The position numbers and the translations under genes are program-made. From Bacillota bacterium (GTDB lineage Bacteria > Bacillota > Sulfobacillia > Sulfobacillales > Sulfobacillaceae), in the NCBI GenBank assembly GCA_023512105.1, contig JAIMAE010000015.1:1-35131 (forward strand): a stretch of 35,131 bases of DNA. The letters are read 5' to 3'. Shown piece after piece: positions 33,925 through 35,131 of this stretch. The notes beneath the pieces were generated by a model. That model saw only the letters and a list, made by a program, of their open reading frames with translations, did no database searches and had not been told where the DNA came from. Numbering within the stretch: the first letter of the stretch is position 1; each line of letters opens with the position of its first letter.

Positions 33925-34908
33925 TTACTGCACCGGCGAGCGTCCGGTCACCAGGTCGCGGGTCTTGGCGAGACACTCGACCTTGGCGATGGCCCGGTCA
34001 GGTGGCAACAACTCCAGGCCGCTGGTCGGGCAGAGAATCACCCGCTCTTGCCCTTGTCGGGCCAACACGGGCTCCAATTGCTGGGCCAGTTGGGTTGGCT
34101 CTTCCAGGCGGGCATCGCGGGCGTCAATCGCCCCCACCCCCAGGACAAACGGCAAGCGCGTCGATTGAGCGACCTTCCAAAGTCCAGGATCGGCCACGAA
34201 GTCGAGATAGATGGCGTCCCAGCCGAGGCTGGCCATCGGCTCAAGCCAATTGGCGCTGGGCCCCCAGTACAAGGCCAGCGATTGGGCAACCGGGGCGGAA
34301 ATCCCCTGCTTGAGCTGCGTCATCCCCTCCACCACTTCGCTGACCGTAAACTGGCCGCGGGTCAGGCTGGGCTCGTCCCACTGGATCTCGGCCACGCCCA
34401 GTTCGGCCAAGCTTTCCACCTCTAACTGCAGGATCTCGATCCAGTCCGCCAGCAGGCGTTCCCGGCGGTGGTAGGTCAGGTCCTCGGACAGGTCCAAAAA
34501 GGTGAACGGGCCGGGCAAGGCCACTTTGAGGGGCAGACGGGTCATCCGCAAGGCCTGCCGCGTCCACTCGGCCAACGTCCCGCCTTGAAACTGCACGTAG
34601 CCGCGGATCACCGGATGGCGGTAGTAGAAGTTGTTGTCATAAAGGCGCAGTAGTCCCTCGGCCGATACGTTGTCGACGTCCCGCACCAACGGGTCAAAGA
34701 GGTCGTTCCAACGAATTTGCCCATCTGTGGTCCGGTCGATCCGGTGCTCCTCGGCCAAGCGCAGGACGCGCTCGGTGACTTGCCGAAAGGTGGCGTCGAG
34801 CTCCCGAGGGCCGATTTGTCCGCGCTCGAACCGGTTGATGGCAGAGCGCACGCTGGGCCCGGGGCCGGCCGGAATCTTGGGGAAGGAGCCTTGCAACGCC
34901 GTTTTCAT
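33925..34908 (-). CDS. MetE-like paralog lacking zinc ligands
   Basis: About 327 residues, of the same length and barrel pattern as its neighbour: LQGSFPKIP in place of TTSVGSYPKP, YRHPVIRGYV, LPGPFTFLDL, IQWDEPSL. At the HxC position it reads ALYWGP instead of HVCYGE, and ILCPTSGLELL replaces DPDCGLKTR, keeping a Cys but not the full zinc site. This resembles the non-catalytic N-terminal half of MetE, which arose by duplication and binds the folate tail. It may partner the core MetE next door. The start at 34908 (MKTALQ) has GGAGG 11 bases upstream; the open frame further up is the riboswitch expression platform and is not coding. Confidence 0.85.
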   Translation of the reverse strand: MKTALQGSFPKIPAGPGPSVRSAINRFERGQIGPRELDATFRQVTERVLRLAEEHRIDRTTDGQIRWNDLFDPLVRDVDNVSAEGLLRLYDNNFYYRHPVIRGYVQFQGGTLAEWTRQALRMTRLPLKVALPGPFTFLDLSEDLTYHRRERLLADWIEILQLEVESLAELGVAEIQWDEPSLTRGQFTVSEVVEGMTQLKQGISAPVAQSLALYWGPSANWLEPMASLGWDAIYLDFVADPGLWKVAQSTRLPFVLGVGAIDARDARLEEPTQLAQQLEPVLARQGQERVILCPTSGLELLPPDRAIAKVECLAKTRDLVTGRSPVQ

Positions 34909-34948
34909 GCTGGTCTGGGCCTCCAATCGCAGAACATTCTCCGGACAG

Positions 34949-34972
34949 AAAAAGACGCCTCGAAGAGGCGTC
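34949..34972 (-). terminator. Riboswitch-controlled intrinsic terminator
   Basis: Minus strand GACGCCTC-TTC-GAGGCGTC followed by TTTTT: an 8-bp perfect stem and a U-tract. Its 5' side can pair instead with 34991-34981 (GAAGAG/CTCTTC plus GCGT/ACGC with one bulged T) to form an antiterminator. Confidence 0.85.
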
Positions 34973-34987
34973 AAAGCGGTACGCACT

Positions 34988-35105
34988 CTTCTCATCTTGA
35001 GCACCGCAATCTAGTGCCGTGCTCGGGAGTTGGCACCGTCTAACCACCAGGGTTAGGGTTGCCGGGCTTCATCGGGCCGTTCCCTCCGCCGCTCTGGATA
35101 AGAAG
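34988..35105 (-). ncRNA. SAM-I (S-box) riboswitch aptamer
   Basis: On the minus strand the aptamer reads TTATCCAGAG, GGCGGAGGGA, CCCGATGAAGCCCGGCAACC, GGTGCCAACTCCCGAGCACG and GATGAGAAG, the S-box core in order, including the kink-turn and SAM-pocket elements. P1 forms from CTTCTTATC (35105-35097) and GATGAGAAG (34996-34988), nine base pairs. With SAM bound, P1 frees the terminator and the three methionine genes are off; without SAM the antiterminator forms. Possible promoter material (TATTAA) lies at the right edge and is cut by the window. Confidence 0.95.
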
Positions 35106-35131
35106 GCGTATTTCACCGGATTCTTAATACG

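Overview
The window looks like chromosomal DNA of a GC-rich, endospore-forming Firmicute. The evidence is a SpoIIE gene, the yhbH-spoVR-prkA sporulation trio, a SAM-I (S-box) riboswitch, strong GGAGG-type ribosome binding sites, frequent GTG/TTG starts and a MenA-like prenyltransferase. The species cannot be fixed from sequence alone; high-GC lineages such as Kyrpidia/Hydrogenibacillus or Sulfobacillus/Thermaerobacter relatives are compatible (inference). No phage, insertion sequence, CRISPR array, rRNA or tRNA was recognised.

Layout, left to right. (1) 1-1898, minus: 5' part of an AddB-like PD-(D/E)XK nuclease running off the left edge. A HAD phosphatase (plus) is divergent from it. (2) 2820-10690, minus: asparagine synthetase, tilS, ftsH and two M16 peptidase-like genes (YmfF/YmfH type), with internal extended -10 promoters before tilS and ftsH. 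(3) 11076-12673, minus: a Fur-family regulator and a NiCoT nickel/cobalt permease; the regulator promoter carries a near-perfect Nur-type box. (4) 12767-14980, minus: a PAS-GAF-GGDEF-EAL protein with an intact GGDEF and an eroded EAL domain. (5) 15191-19611, minus: yhbH, spoVR, prkA, closed by a terminator. (6) 19612-20380: a 769-base stretch without a convincing gene. (7) A DUF2231 membrane protein (plus) converges on spoIIE (minus), whose upstream region holds a spoIIG-like promoter and Spo0A-box-like sites. (8) 23343-27237, plus: MenA-like UbiA prenyltransferase, a divergent CPBP protein, an MGT-type glycosyltransferase and a PilZ-like protein. (9) 27269-30957, minus: lysC, manC-like, galU and a small membrane protein. 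(10) 31037-35105, minus: a complete SAM-I riboswitch with terminator and antiterminator, then a zinc-ligand-less MetE paralog, a core MetE with zinc ligands, and a homocysteine methyltransferase/methylenetetrahydrofolate reductase fusion.

How the parts work together: the last operon is a self-contained methionine module switched off by SAM. The regulator and NiCoT form a probable nickel-homeostasis unit. GGDEF and PilZ genes, together with nucleotide-sugar enzymes and a glycosyltransferase, suggest cyclic-di-GMP and envelope polysaccharide functions in the neighbourhood, though the link is positional only. I found no clear wholly new system. The best leads are the split MetE pair, the nickel regulator box and the spoIIE control region.
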